From Bacteroidota bacterium (GTDB lineage: Bacteria; Bacteroidota; Bacteroidia; M30B66): DNA of 64,000 bases. A model generated the notes under the pieces. It searched no databases. It had not been told where the DNA came from and was given only the letters and a program-made list of their open reading frames with translations. Positions 35,430-44,459 of the stretch are shown here, one piece after another; positions within the stretch are counted from its first letter, which is position 1; each line of letters opens with the position of its first letter. The stretch spans positions 1 through 64,000 of the forward strand of contig JAIXUS010000033.1 in NCBI GenBank assembly GCA_027483445.1, read 5' to 3'. A program made the translations under genes and the position numbers.

Positions 35430-36014
35430 ATGATTGCTGTGGGACACGTATTGCTGTCGGAAGACCTGCTCGAGAAAAAATTTGTATGCGACCTATCGGC
35501 CTGCCATGGGGCTTGCTGCGTGGAGGGCGATTCAGGAGCGCCGCTGCGCGAGGATGAACCCGGCGAACTCGAAGAAGCCCTCGACGCGGTGTTGCCCTTC
35601 CTGCCCGAATCGGGAAAGGCGGTGTTGCGCGAGGTGGGCGCCTTTGAAATCGACAGCGATGGCGATTGGGTAACACCACTGGTTGATGACAAGCACTGCG
35701 CCTACACTGTTTTCGACGAAAAAGGAAGCGCCCACTGCGGCATTGAGCTCGCCTGGAAGGCGGGAAAAACACACTTCCGCAAGCCCCTCTCCTGCCAGCT
35801 TTACCCAATTCGGGTGTTGAAGCTGAGCGATGGAACGGAGGCCCTGAACTACCACCGCTGGAATATTTGCGCTCCGGCGAGGGTATGCGGACAAAAAATG
35901 GGGGTTCCTGTTTATCGTTTTCTCAAAGATGCCCTTGTAAGGGCTTATGGTGAAGCCTGGTACGCCGATTTGGAAGAGACTGCAGAGGCCTGGCTGGGTG
36001 GAAACCCCCGCTAA
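35430..36014 (+). CDS. DUF3109 cysteine-rich protein
   Basis: This 194-aa cytosolic protein has a Cys cluster near the start: Cys20, Cys25, Cys29 and Cys30 in CDLSACHGACC. Further Cys follow in KHCAY, AHCGIE, LSCQLYP, NICAPA and RVCG. The pattern is that of DUF3109 and resembles the YkgJ-type zinc- or iron-chelating family. The LSCQLYPIRV motif is shared with that family. It probably binds a metal ion or Fe-S cluster, but no reaction is established. It is monocistronic by its flanks. Confidence 0.85.
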   Translation: MIAVGHVLLSEDLLEKKFVCDLSACHGACCVEGDSGAPLREDEPGELEEALDAVLPFLPESGKAVLREVGAFEIDSDGDWVTPLVDDKHCAYTVFDEKGSAHCGIELAWKAGKTHFRKPLSCQLYPIRVLKLSDGTEALNYHRWNICAPARVCGQKMGVPVYRFLKDALVRAYGEAWYADLEETAEAWLGGNPR

Positions 36015-36119
36015 TCCTGCATAGACAAACCGCTCTAGCTTTCCAAACGGGCATATACAATTCCCCGTTTAACACACTGTTAAAAGCGCTTTAACCCTCG
36101 GTTAATTAGGCGAATAACT

Positions 36120-36128
36120 TGTGTATAA
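36120..36128 (-). promoter_or_regulatory. DnaA-box-like 9-mer TTATACACA
   Basis: The plus strand reads TGTGTATAA, so the minus strand reads TTATACACA, a perfect match to TTATNCACA. It lies 279 bp before the nrdB start. In E. coli the nrdAB promoter is bound by DnaA, which makes the position meaningful. Confidence 0.45.
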
Positions 36129-36212
36129 CTCGATTTCGCATACGCAGTTAGCTTTCCGCTCCAAGGGCACTTTTCAAAGGTTTTGTACGTTTCTCTAAGG
36201 CTTTAATCCCGA

Positions 36213-36221
36213 TGTGAATAA
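36213..36221 (-). promoter_or_regulatory. DnaA-box-like 9-mer TTATTCACA
   Basis: The plus strand reads TGTGAATAA, a second match to TTATNCACA (minus strand) in the same orientation as the first, 186 bp before the nrdB start. Confidence 0.45.
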
Positions 36222-36406
36222 GTGCAGGTGAATGTTAACAAAAACGAATTGCAGCGGGACGTTTCCCCGTCGATTTTTGTGATGCCCGTTTTCCCCAAAC
36301 GATTTCTCAGTAAGCCTCTGACTTATAACCATTTGGTTTGAGTATATAACTGAGTCGCCGCCAACGAAAACGCAAACAACTGACATTCAATACTTTAAAA
36401 ATAATC

Positions 36407-37426
36407 ATGGAGCCAATCACACAAGTTGTAGCCGATCCGCTGGCGAATGCGGTAGTCACCGAAAATGAGCCAATCCTGCGGGAAAACAAAGACCGTTTTG
36501 TGCTCTTTCCTATTAAGCACTCCGAGATTTGGAAGATGTACAAGCAGGCCGAAGCCAGTTTTTGGACTGCGGAAGAGATTGACCTTTCGGCCGACCTAAC
36601 CGATTGGGCTGATCGGCTCAACAACGATGAACGCCATTTCATCAAGCATGTGTTGGCTTTCTTTGCCGCCAGCGACGGAATTGTGAACGAGAACCTGGCC
36701 GTAAACTTCATGAACGAGGTGCAATACCCCGAAGCCCGTTGCTTTTATGGCTACCAGATTATGATTGAGAACATCCACTCGGAAACCTATTCGCTATTGA
36801 TCGACACCTACATCAACGACAGCGCCGAGAAAAACCGTCTGTTCCACGCCATCGAAACCGTACCTGCCGTTACCCGCAAAGCCGACTGGGCCCTGCGTTG
36901 GATCGAAAAAGGCAGTTTCGCTGAGCGCCTGGTAGCCTTTGCGGCAGTGGAAGGAATCTTCTTCTCCGGCTCATTCTGCTCCATTTTCTGGCTGAAGAAG
37001 CGCGGTTTGATGCCGGGCTTAAGCTTCTCTAACGAACTCATCTCCCGCGACGAAGGACTTCACTGTGACTTCGCCTGCCTCCTTTACCGCCAGTTGCTCA
37101 ACAAGCTGCCGGAATCGCGCGTGCTGGAAATCATCACCCATGCCGTTGAAATTGAAAAAGAGTTTGTAACCGACGCATTGCCGGTTCAACTCATCGGTAT
37201 GAACGCCGAACTCATGCGCCAATACATCGAGTTTGTGGCCGACCGCCTGCTCGTGGAACTGGGCTGCTCTAAGGTTTACAATGCCACCAATCCGTTCGAC
37301 TTCATGGAGATGATTTCGCTGCAAGGAAAAACCAACTTCTTTGAAAAGAAAGTAGCCGAATACCAGAAAGCCGGCGTGATGTCGGACAAACAAGCCAACA
37401 CCATTCGTTTCGACGAAGATTTCTGA
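36407..37426 (+). CDS. nrdB: Ribonucleotide reductase class I small subunit
   Basis: NrdB (R2) carries the metal-tyrosyl cofactor that starts radical transfer to NrdA for making deoxyribonucleotides. The 339-aa protein has the full ligand set: Asp59 (AEEID), Glu121 and His124 (ENIHSE), Glu182, Glu216 and His219 (RDEGLH). Radical Tyr128 is in HSETY. The sequence is of the eukaryote-like class Ia type. Its C-terminal tail RFDEDF would dock on NrdA. nrdA follows after 32 bp, the reverse of the E. coli order. The long upstream spacer with DnaA-box-like sites suggests replication-linked control. Confidence 0.96.
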   Translation: MEPITQVVADPLANAVVTENEPILRENKDRFVLFPIKHSEIWKMYKQAEASFWTAEEIDLSADLTDWADRLNNDERHFIKHVLAFFAASDGIVNENLAVNFMNEVQYPEARCFYGYQIMIENIHSETYSLLIDTYINDSAEKNRLFHAIETVPAVTRKADWALRWIEKGSFAERLVAFAAVEGIFFSGSFCSIFWLKKRGLMPGLSFSNELISRDEGLHCDFACLLYRQLLNKLPESRVLEIITHAVEIEKEFVTDALPVQLIGMNAELMRQYIEFVADRLLVELGCSKVYNATNPFDFMEMISLQGKTNFFEKKVAEYQKAGVMSDKQANTIRFDEDF

Positions 37427-37458
37427 TTTATTCCTAACCCAACCATCCCCATAAACCC

Positions 37459-39891
37459 ATGTACGTAATCAAGCGCGACGGCCGTCAAGAGTCGGTTAAG
37501 TTCGATAAAATTACTGCCCGTATTCAGAAACTCTGTTACGGCCTAGACCCCAACCATGTCGACTCGGTGAGCGTTGCCATGAAGGTGATTCAAGGCATCT
37601 TCCCCGGTGTTACCACAGTACAGCTCGACAATCTGGCCGCCGAAACTGCGGCTTCCATGACTACCCGTCACCCCGACTATGCCTTGCTGGCCTCACGGAT
37701 TGCCATCTCCAACCTGCATAAAATCACCAAGAAGTCTTTCTCCGAAACCATGAAAGACCTCTACCAGTATGTTGACCCTAAAACTCAGCAGCATGCGCCG
37801 CTCATCGCCGACGATGTGTATGAGATCATCCGCGACAACGCAACCGAACTCGACTCAACCATCATCTACGACCGCGATTTCGGCTACGACTACTTCGGTT
37901 TCAAAACCCTCGAAAAGTCTTACCTGCTGAAACTTAACGGTCAGGTGGCAGAGCGCCCTCAACACATGCTTATGCGCGTTGCCGTTGGTATTCACAAAAA
38001 CGACATTGCCCAGGCCATCAAAACCTATGAGCTGATGTCGGAGCGCTGGTTCACCCATGCCACGCCTACGCTGTTTAACGCCGGAACACCCAAGCCGCAA
38101 ATGTCGAGCTGCTTTCTGCTAACCATGAAAGACGACAGCATCGAGGGCATTTACGACACCCTGAAGCAATGTGCCAAAATCTCGCAAAGTGCCGGTGGTA
38201 TTGGCCTGAGCATCCATAACGTACGGGCTACCGGCTCCTACATTCGGGGAACAAACGGCACCTCGAACGGTATTGTGCCCATGTTGCGCGTATTTAACGA
38301 TACGGCCCGCTATGTAGACCAAGGCGGTGGAAAACGCAAGGGCTCCTTTGCCATCTACCTCGAACCTTGGCATGCCGATGTGTTCGACTTTCTTAACCTG
38401 AAGAAAAATCACGGTAAAGAGGAAGTTCGTGCCCGCGACCTGTTCTACGCAATGTGGGTTCCAGACCTGTTTATGAAGCGCGTTGAAGAGGAAGGCGATT
38501 GGAGCTTGTTCTGCCCCAACGAAGCGCCGGGCCTCGCAGAAAGCTGGGGCGAAAAATTCGAAGCCTTGTATGAGCAGTACGAAGCCGAAGGTCGTCAGCG
38601 TAAAACCGTAAAAGCCCGCGAACTCTGGGCGGCGATTCTCGAAGCCCAAATCGAAACCGGAACGCCTTACATGCTCTACAAAGATGCCGCGAACCGCAAG
38701 AGTAACCAGCAAAACCTCGGCACCATCAAATCGTCGAACCTCTGTACCGAAATTATCGAGTACACCGACGAAAACGAGGTAGCCGTGTGTAACCTGGCTT
38801 CTATCGCCCTGCCACGCTTCATCAACGAAGGCCAGTTCGACCACCAGAAACTGTTCGAGGTAACCTACCAAATCACGCTGAACCTCAACAAAATCATCGA
38901 CAATAACTTCTACCCTGTTCCGGAAGCTGAACGTTCAAACCTGCGCCACCGCCCAATTGGTATTGGTGTGCAAGGGCTTGCAGATGCCTTTATTCTCCTC
39001 CGCTATCCTTTCGAAAGCGAAGAAGCCCAAAGGCTAAACAGTGAGATTTTCGAGACCATCTACTACGCTTCTATGACCGCATCGAAAGATTTGGCCAAAG
39101 AGCAAGGGCACTACGAAACCTACCCCGGCTCACCGGTGTCGAAAGGTGTTTTCCAATACGACATGTGGAACGAAACACCCAGCAACCGTTGGGAATGGGA
39201 TATTCTGAAGGAAGAAGTGGCCAAATACGGTGTGCGCAACTCTTTGTTGCTGGCGCCGATGCCTACCGCCTCTACCTCACAGATTTTGGGGAATAACGAG
39301 TGTTTTGAACCGTACACCTCAAATATCTATCTCCGCCGTGTGCTTTCAGGAGAGTTCCCCATCGTAAACAAGCACCTGCTTCGCGATTTGGTAGATTTAG
39401 GAATCTGGAATGAGAACCTGAAGAATAAGATTATCCGCGCCAACGGCTCGATTCAGGATATTGAAGAGATTCCTGAGAATATCAAGGAGCTTTACAAAAC
39501 CGTGTGGGAGATTAAGCAGCGGACCATCATCGACATGGCCGCCGACCGCGGGGCTTACATTTGTCAGTCGCAGTCGTTGAACATCTTCATGGAATCGCCC
39601 AACATGGCGAAAATAACCTCCATGCACTTTTATGCCTGGAAGCGCGGACTGAAAACAGGAATGTACTACCTGCGTACAAAGGCTGCCGCCGATGCCATCA
39701 AGTTTACCGTTCAAACCCAGGCTGAGAAAGCCCTTTCGCCGGTAGTGAATGCCGCTGTGGAAGTGAAGTCGGAAGTGCCGGTAAATGCAGTAGCACACGT
39801 AGCCATGACCGCTGCAGACGGTGGCGATATGCAAAGTCAGATTTCCTGCTCGCTCGACAACCCCGATGCCTGCGAGGCCTGCGGCAGTTAA
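37459..39891 (+). CDS. nrdA: Ribonucleotide reductase class I large subunit
   Basis: NrdA (R1) reduces ribonucleoside diphosphates. The 810-aa protein starts with an ATP-cone (about 1-90), giving allosteric activity control. The catalytic residues are Cys218 (SSCF), Asn427-x-Cys429-x-Glu431 (NLCTE) and Cys444. The radical-transfer pair is Tyr736-Tyr737 (YYLRT), and the redox-active tail ends Cys805-xx-Cys808. All key residues are present, so it should be active with the adjacent NrdB. A strong stem-loop terminator follows. Confidence 0.97.
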   Translation: MYVIKRDGRQESVKFDKITARIQKLCYGLDPNHVDSVSVAMKVIQGIFPGVTTVQLDNLAAETAASMTTRHPDYALLASRIAISNLHKITKKSFSETMKDLYQYVDPKTQQHAPLIADDVYEIIRDNATELDSTIIYDRDFGYDYFGFKTLEKSYLLKLNGQVAERPQHMLMRVAVGIHKNDIAQAIKTYELMSERWFTHATPTLFNAGTPKPQMSSCFLLTMKDDSIEGIYDTLKQCAKISQSAGGIGLSIHNVRATGSYIRGTNGTSNGIVPMLRVFNDTARYVDQGGGKRKGSFAIYLEPWHADVFDFLNLKKNHGKEEVRARDLFYAMWVPDLFMKRVEEEGDWSLFCPNEAPGLAESWGEKFEALYEQYEAEGRQRKTVKARELWAAILEAQIETGTPYMLYKDAANRKSNQQNLGTIKSSNLCTEIIEYTDENEVAVCNLASIALPRFINEGQFDHQKLFEVTYQITLNLNKIIDNNFYPVPEAERSNLRHRPIGIGVQGLADAFILLRYPFESEEAQRLNSEIFETIYYASMTASKDLAKEQGHYETYPGSPVSKGVFQYDMWNETPSNRWEWDILKEEVAKYGVRNSLLLAPMPTASTSQILGNNECFEPYTSNIYLRRVLSGEFPIVNKHLLRDLVDLGIWNENLKNKIIRANGSIQDIEEIPENIKELYKTVWEIKQRTIIDMAADRGAYICQSQSLNIFMESPNMAKITSMHFYAWKRGLKTGMYYLRTKAAADAIKFTVQTQAEKALSPVVNAAVEVKSEVPVNAVAHVAMTAADGGDMQSQISCSLDNPDACEACGS

Positions 39892-39917
39892 GCCAAGATT
39901 GTTTTATTGATTGTAGG

Positions 39918-39946
39918 AAAAGTCCCGGTAAATGCCGGGACTTTTT
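39918..39946 (+). terminator. Rho-independent terminator after nrdA
   Basis: Stem AGTCCCGG (39921-39928) and CCGGGACT (39935-39942) with loop TAAATG, then a T-run. The stem starts 29 bp after the nrdA stop codon. Confidence 0.85.
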
Positions 39947-40064
39947 GCATTTTTAATCAATCCCTGAAAGGTCTACAAAGTTTTTCGGAACCTAGGGGCG
40001 AATCACTATATTTACCGCTTCACAAACCGAATCATCCTTATCCTATTCGTCCATTAATTCCCTT

Positions 40065-41054
40065 ATGAACGTATTTGAAATAGTAGAACGGGTAATTCAG
40101 GAATTTCCCGTTTTGTTGATCGGCTTGAATGAAAATGCGGAGGTTGTGCGTTGGAACACCGAAGCGGAGCAGTCGTTGCTCCAAACCCAATCGAGCATGC
40201 AAGGAAAGGTGCTGGCCATGGCCGACTGGTTTGATCAGCCCGAGGCTGATGAGATTATTCGTGATTTGCTAACCAAAGAAGGCGACCACGAAATTGGAAT
40301 GATGCTCAGCCACCTCAATGCCAAAGACGAGCTGATTCACTTCCGTTTCCTTTTTCGCAAGCGCACCGACACTTTGCCCGAGGATGTGAAGCTTTGGCTC
40401 ATTGGCGTCGACATGACTAATGAAGTCAATTTACAGGAGCGCTACCAACTGGCTGAACTGCGCTTCAGAATGATTTCGAGAGCGACCAATGATGCTGTCT
40501 GGGATTGGAACATGGAAACCGATGAGCTTTGGTGGGGCGAAGGCATCAGAGAACAGTTTGGATACCCTGAAGCCGGAAGAGAAACCGCCTTTTCCTGGTG
40601 GGAAAACCGCGTGCATCCCGAGGACCGCGAGCGGGTTGTGAACAGTTTAAGAGATGCGGCCAAGCGAGGGGCTGAATTATGGACTGCCGAATACCGTTTT
40701 GAACGCAAGGATGGCTCTTACGCCCACATTTACGATCGGGGCTGGGCCGTTGAAAACAACCAGGGCAAGGCGATACGGATGATTGGCGGCATGCTCGACA
40801 TTACCGAACGAAAAATTCATGAGACCAACCTGCTGATTCGCAACCAGCAACTTACCGAGTTTTCGTTTTTCCATTCACACAAGGTGCGCGCCCCCTTGGC
40901 CAGACTCATGTCGTGCGTTGATTTGATGCTCAGCGACGAACACCTGCCGGCAGAGTTCCGCGACCTCACAACAACCATCCGCGATTCGGCTGAGGAGCTC
41001 GATCGGATGGTTCGTGACATCAACCGCATTTTAGGCTCCGGAAAAGGAGTGTGA
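40065..41054 (+). CDS. PAS-PAS-HisKA protein without an ATPase domain
   Basis: This 329-aa cytosolic sensor-like protein has a first PAS-like domain at about 5-120. A clear PAS/PAC domain follows at about 128-252 (ISRATNDAVWDWNMETDELWW ... GGMLDITERK). A HisKA dimerisation helix pair spans about 255-325 with candidate phosphoacceptor His272 in FFHSHKVRAPLARL. The protein stops there. No HATPase_c domain is present in any frame of the next 277 bp. It could be phosphorylated in trans by another kinase or act as a phosphotransfer or dominant dimer partner. The downstream operon is an efflux pump with its own TetR regulator, so no link is implied. Confidence 0.85.
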   Translation: MNVFEIVERVIQEFPVLLIGLNENAEVVRWNTEAEQSLLQTQSSMQGKVLAMADWFDQPEADEIIRDLLTKEGDHEIGMMLSHLNAKDELIHFRFLFRKRTDTLPEDVKLWLIGVDMTNEVNLQERYQLAELRFRMISRATNDAVWDWNMETDELWWGEGIREQFGYPEAGRETAFSWWENRVHPEDRERVVNSLRDAAKRGAELWTAEYRFERKDGSYAHIYDRGWAVENNQGKAIRMIGGMLDITERKIHETNLLIRNQQLTEFSFFHSHKVRAPLARLMSCVDLMLSDEHLPAEFRDLTTTIRDSAEELDRMVRDINRILGSGKGV

Positions 41055-41291
41055 GCAGGGGTTGGAGGCCTTGAAAACCTCAACGCCAAGCGGAGTGCAC
41101 CTCGGTTGGCGTTCAACCCCAATTAAACGAGTATGGTCAATTTCCAGATAGTCAACCTCTAAATTGGGTGGCAAGCTTCTGTGGTGTCTTTTTGTTTACA
41201 CGGGCGAAAAGCGAGTGTTCCAAATTTTTTATACTGATTATCTGAGATTTACAAGAAAACACAAGAGGCGCGGGAAACGTTTTTAATCTTT

Positions 41292-41325
41292 TTTGTTTCC
41301 AGCGTGTTGTATGTGCCTACATTTG
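41292..41325 (+). promoter_or_regulatory. Promoter of the TetR-efflux operon
   Basis: TTTG (41292-41295) and the exact -7 element TACATTTG (41318-41325) are separated by 22 bp. The ATG of the TetR gene is 6 bp further. This start is preferred over a TTG at 41293 that overlaps the promoter. Confidence 0.6.
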
Positions 41326-41331
41326 TGCCCC

Positions 41332-41946
41332 ATGAACGACAAAGAGGAACAGATTCTCCGATTGGCCAGAGACGTATTCATGCGTTTCGGACTGAAGAGC
41401 GTGACCATGGATGACGTTTGCCGCGAAATTGGAATTTCCAAGAAGACCTTGTACCAGTATGTGGGCGACAAGGCCGAGTTGATTCAGAAGATTCTCGAAC
41501 TGGACATCAAGGAAGATGAGGCCATGATCTGCGAATCGGAATCCAATAATCTTCAGGCTATTGATGAGCTTCTGGCGATACAGAAAATGGTGCAAAAGAA
41601 GATCAATGCCATCCACACCTCGGTATTGTACGATTTGAAAAAGTACTACCCAGAAACCTGGGCGATGATTACCCGTCACCGTTCGGGTTTTATCATCAAT
41701 GCCATTGAACAGAACATGATTCGCGGGCAGCAACAAGGCCTTTACCGCACCGATATCAATCCGGCCATACTGGCGCGCATTTATGTATATCGTCTTGAGG
41801 CGGTATTCGACCCGGCAGTGTTCGAAGGCTTAAACATGAATCCCTCTGAAATCTACGCCGAAGCCATGCGATACCACATTCGCGGAATTGCCACCAGCAA
41901 AGGCATACAGTATCTCGAAAAAACCCTCTCCAACTCATCTCAATAA
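41332..41946 (+). CDS. TetR-family transcriptional regulator of the efflux operon
   Basis: This 204-aa repressor-type protein has a helix-turn-helix at about 22-46 (SVTMDDVCREIGISKKTLYQYV) and a helical ligand-binding domain behind it, typical of AcrR-like TetR proteins. It is the first gene of a TetR-TolC-MFP-RND operon, 3 bp ahead of tolC, so it most likely autoregulates the pump in response to a substrate. The start at 41332 is chosen because a -7 element ends 6 bp before it. No operator palindrome is obvious in the short leader. Confidence 0.92.
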   Translation: MNDKEEQILRLARDVFMRFGLKSVTMDDVCREIGISKKTLYQYVGDKAELIQKILELDIKEDEAMICESESNNLQAIDELLAIQKMVQKKINAIHTSVLYDLKKYYPETWAMITRHRSGFIINAIEQNMIRGQQQGLYRTDINPAILARIYVYRLEAVFDPAVFEGLNMNPSEIYAEAMRYHIRGIATSKGIQYLEKTLSNSSQ

Positions 41947-41949
41947 ACT

Positions 41950-43287
41950 ATGAACTACTTCAGGCTCCTGGTGCTATGCACGCTGATTTCGGTTTCGGGC
42001 CGTGCCCAATCCGCTTTCACCTTGCAGCAGGCCATCGACTATGCATTGAAAAACGGCTACAGTGTCCAAAATGCCGCTACCGACATCGAAATCGCCCGGA
42101 AAAGAGTTGCTGAAATCCGTGGGATTGGTATACCACAGCTCTCGGCCGAAGGCGGTTACCAGAATTTCCTCCAGGTACCGGTTAGCGTGATTGAAGCCAA
42201 CGCCTTTAACCCGCTGGCTCCGCCGGGCGAATTTCTCCGTCTTCCTTTTGGGGTTCAACACAACCTCTCAATCGGCTACACGGCTTCGTGGCTGGCCTTC
42301 AGCGGCGAATACCTCGTTGGGCTACAGGCTTCAAAAGCCTATGTTGATGTTTCGAAAACCAGCCTCCGCAAAAGCGAAATAGAAGTAAAGGAATCCGTAA
42401 CACGAGCCTACAACACAGTTCTGATTCTTTATGAAAACAAGCGTATTCTCAACGAGAACATCGCTTCACTCGACAACTCCATCAACCAAACCTCAGCGTT
42501 TTTTAACGAAGGTTTTGTTGAGGAACTTGATGTAGATCGCCTTAAACTCCTGCGTAAAAACCTCAGCACCGCCCTTGCCACCCTTGAACAACAAACATTA
42601 TTGGCCGAAAAGCTCCTCAAGTTTAACATGGGCTTTGATGTGAACACAGCCATTACACTCAGCGACTCGATGAAAGACCTCGTTGCTGCGGCCGCCCTGG
42701 GTGTTGATGCTGAGCCCAAATTTGATGTCCGCAATAACATCGATTACCTCCTGCTCGACAAAGGGCTGAGCATGCAGAAACTGGAACTTAAACGCCAAAA
42801 AGCCAACTACCTGCCTACCTTATCGACATACTACACCTGGAAGGAAAACAGGATTACCAACGACTTTGACCTCTTGTTTGACCCTTTGTTCAGGGTTCCG
42901 GGCGGAACAATCCTTGGCGTAAACCTGAATGTCCCCATTTTCAAAGGCCTTAGCCAACGGGCCAGGGTTCAACAGGCAAAGCTGAATATTGCAAAAACAG
43001 AAATCACACAAAAGCAGGCTACCCAAGGACTTGAGCTCCAGGCCGCGCAATCGTTTACCGGTTACCGTGCAGCCCTCGACAACTACAAAAACAGTCAGGA
43101 AGCCGTTACGCTGGCCGAAAAGATTCGCGACCGTTCGCGCATCAAGTACAAGGAAGGGGTAGGTTCCTCCATCGAACTGCTCCAGGCCGAAAACGACCTG
43201 CTTAGCGCACAATCAGCCTACATCAATGCTGTTCAGCAACTTCTCGACGCTCGCGTTACCCTCGATAAAAACCTTAACAAATTCTGA
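41950..43287 (+). CDS. TolC-family outer-membrane efflux protein
   Basis: This 445-aa outer-membrane channel of a tripartite pump has a signal peptide of about 1-20 (GRAQ). Two OEP repeats of helical hairpins follow, with the barrel strands between; ALKNGYSVQNAATDIEIARKRV and EGVGSSIELLQAENDLLSAQSAY are typical. It forms a trimer bridging the periplasm, with the MFP lipoprotein and RND pump encoded next. It is 3 bp from the TetR gene and 18 bp from the MFP gene. Confidence 0.94.
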   Translation: MNYFRLLVLCTLISVSGRAQSAFTLQQAIDYALKNGYSVQNAATDIEIARKRVAEIRGIGIPQLSAEGGYQNFLQVPVSVIEANAFNPLAPPGEFLRLPFGVQHNLSIGYTASWLAFSGEYLVGLQASKAYVDVSKTSLRKSEIEVKESVTRAYNTVLILYENKRILNENIASLDNSINQTSAFFNEGFVEELDVDRLKLLRKNLSTALATLEQQTLLAEKLLKFNMGFDVNTAITLSDSMKDLVAAAALGVDAEPKFDVRNNIDYLLLDKGLSMQKLELKRQKANYLPTLSTYYTWKENRITNDFDLLFDPLFRVPGGTILGVNLNVPIFKGLSQRARVQQAKLNIAKTEITQKQATQGLELQAAQSFTGYRAALDNYKNSQEAVTLAEKIRDRSRIKYKEGVGSSIELLQAENDLLSAQSAYINAVQQLLDARVTLDKNLNKF

Positions 43288-43305
43288 TTCCACCCTACCC
43301 CAACC

Positions 43306-44433
43306 ATGAAAAATAGTTTAATCCTCGCCCTACTCGTTGTTTTGGCTGCCTGCCAGCCGGGAAATGAGCTTGAAACCAAAAAGGCTCAACTGGCAGCGTA
43401 TCGTGCAGAAATGGACGAACTCAAAACGAAAATGAATGCCCTCGAAAAGGAAATTGCCTTGCTCGATACTGCCGCAGCTGTTCAAAAACCGAAGCTGGTA
43501 ACGCTGGCGGCAGTTACGCGTTCCGACTTTAACCACTTCATCGACCTGCAAGGTTCTGTAGAATCGGAGGAAGACATTGCCGTTCAGCCCGGAATGCCCG
43601 GCGTTGTTACCCGCGTGTATGTGAAGGAAGGCGACCCGGTTAGCCCTGGAAAGATTCTGGCCGAAACCGACAATCGGGCCATCCGCGAAAGCGTGGAGCA
43701 ATTAAAAGCCAACCTCGATTTTGCCCGCACCGCCTATGAGAAGCAAAAGCGCCTTTGGGACAAGAAAATTGGCAGCGAAATGCAGTATTTACAAGCCAAA
43801 ACACAGGTAGAGTCGCTCGAAAAAAGCCTCTCTTCGCTGGAAGCCCAGCTCGACATGTCGCGCATCAAATCGCCCATTTCAGGTGTGGTAGATCAGGTAA
43901 ATGTGAAAATAGGTGAATATGCCGCGCCGGGCTTCAGTGGTGCCTTTCGCGTAGTCAATGTGAACTCCATGAAAGTAACCGCCAAGGTGGCCGACTCCTA
44001 CATTGGGAAAGTGAAAGTGGGCAATCCTGTGCAGGTTCGCGTTACCGACCTGAACGACACCTTGAATGCGAAAATCACCTACGTCGGAAAAGTGGTTGAC
44101 CCGATGAGCAGAACGTTCCGCATCGAAATTAACGTGAGCGGAATGAACACTGAAATACGTCCAAACATGCTCAGCATCGTTAGCATTAACGACCAAACCA
44201 TTCCACAGGCAGTGAATTTACCGGCCAACTACGTGCAACGCGATGCAGAAGGCCGCACCTACGTAATGGTGGCCGAAGGCTCGAAAGGGAAAATGGTCGC
44301 CCGCAAGAAACTGGTAAGCACCGGTATTGCTTACGGCGACCGCGTGGTCATCACTTCGGGGCTTGATGGCAGCGAACAGTACATTGTTTCCGGATATCAG
44401 GAAGTAACCGACGGTCAGCCACTGGTGCTTTAA
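43306..44433 (+). CDS. RND efflux periplasmic adaptor lipoprotein
   Basis: This 375-aa membrane-fusion protein has a lipoprotein signal with lipobox AAC (Cys16). A short coiled coil (about 22-50), a lipoyl/barrel-sandwich region split by a helical hairpin (about 85-190) and a beta-barrel domain (about 200-285) follow. PGMPGVVTRVYVKEGDPVSPG is the usual lipoyl half-motif. It joins the inner-membrane RND pump to TolC. It sits between the two partner genes in one operon. Confidence 0.94.
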   Translation: MKNSLILALLVVLAACQPGNELETKKAQLAAYRAEMDELKTKMNALEKEIALLDTAAAVQKPKLVTLAAVTRSDFNHFIDLQGSVESEEDIAVQPGMPGVVTRVYVKEGDPVSPGKILAETDNRAIRESVEQLKANLDFARTAYEKQKRLWDKKIGSEMQYLQAKTQVESLEKSLSSLEAQLDMSRIKSPISGVVDQVNVKIGEYAAPGFSGAFRVVNVNSMKVTAKVADSYIGKVKVGNPVQVRVTDLNDTLNAKITYVGKVVDPMSRTFRIEINVSGMNTEIRPNMLSIVSINDQTIPQAVNLPANYVQRDAEGRTYVMVAEGSKGKMVARKKLVSTGIAYGDRVVITSGLDGSEQYIVSGYQEVTDGQPLVL

Positions 44434-44459
44434 TTCCGGCACACTAACCTCAACGAGCC

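Larger units (their letters stand above)
36015..36406. other. Long leader/spacer upstream of nrdB
   Basis: A 392-bp gene-free stretch lies between the DUF3109 gene and nrdB. It holds two DnaA-box-like 9-mers on the same strand, 93 bp apart, and AT-rich segments (about 36095-36130 and 36335-36405). I see no clear NrdR-type palindrome and no exact TAnnTTTG; TACGTTTC lies at about 36186-36193. Confidence 0.6.

Noticed and set aside
36015-36406. Possible replication origin (two DnaA boxes plus AT-rich DNA)
   Set aside because: Only two boxes are seen, there is no dnaA, dnaN or other origin-linked gene next to it, and regulation of nrdBA explains the boxes better.
38119-38871. Minus-strand 250-aa frame inside nrdA
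   Set aside because: Shadow frame within a gene with every catalytic residue in place.
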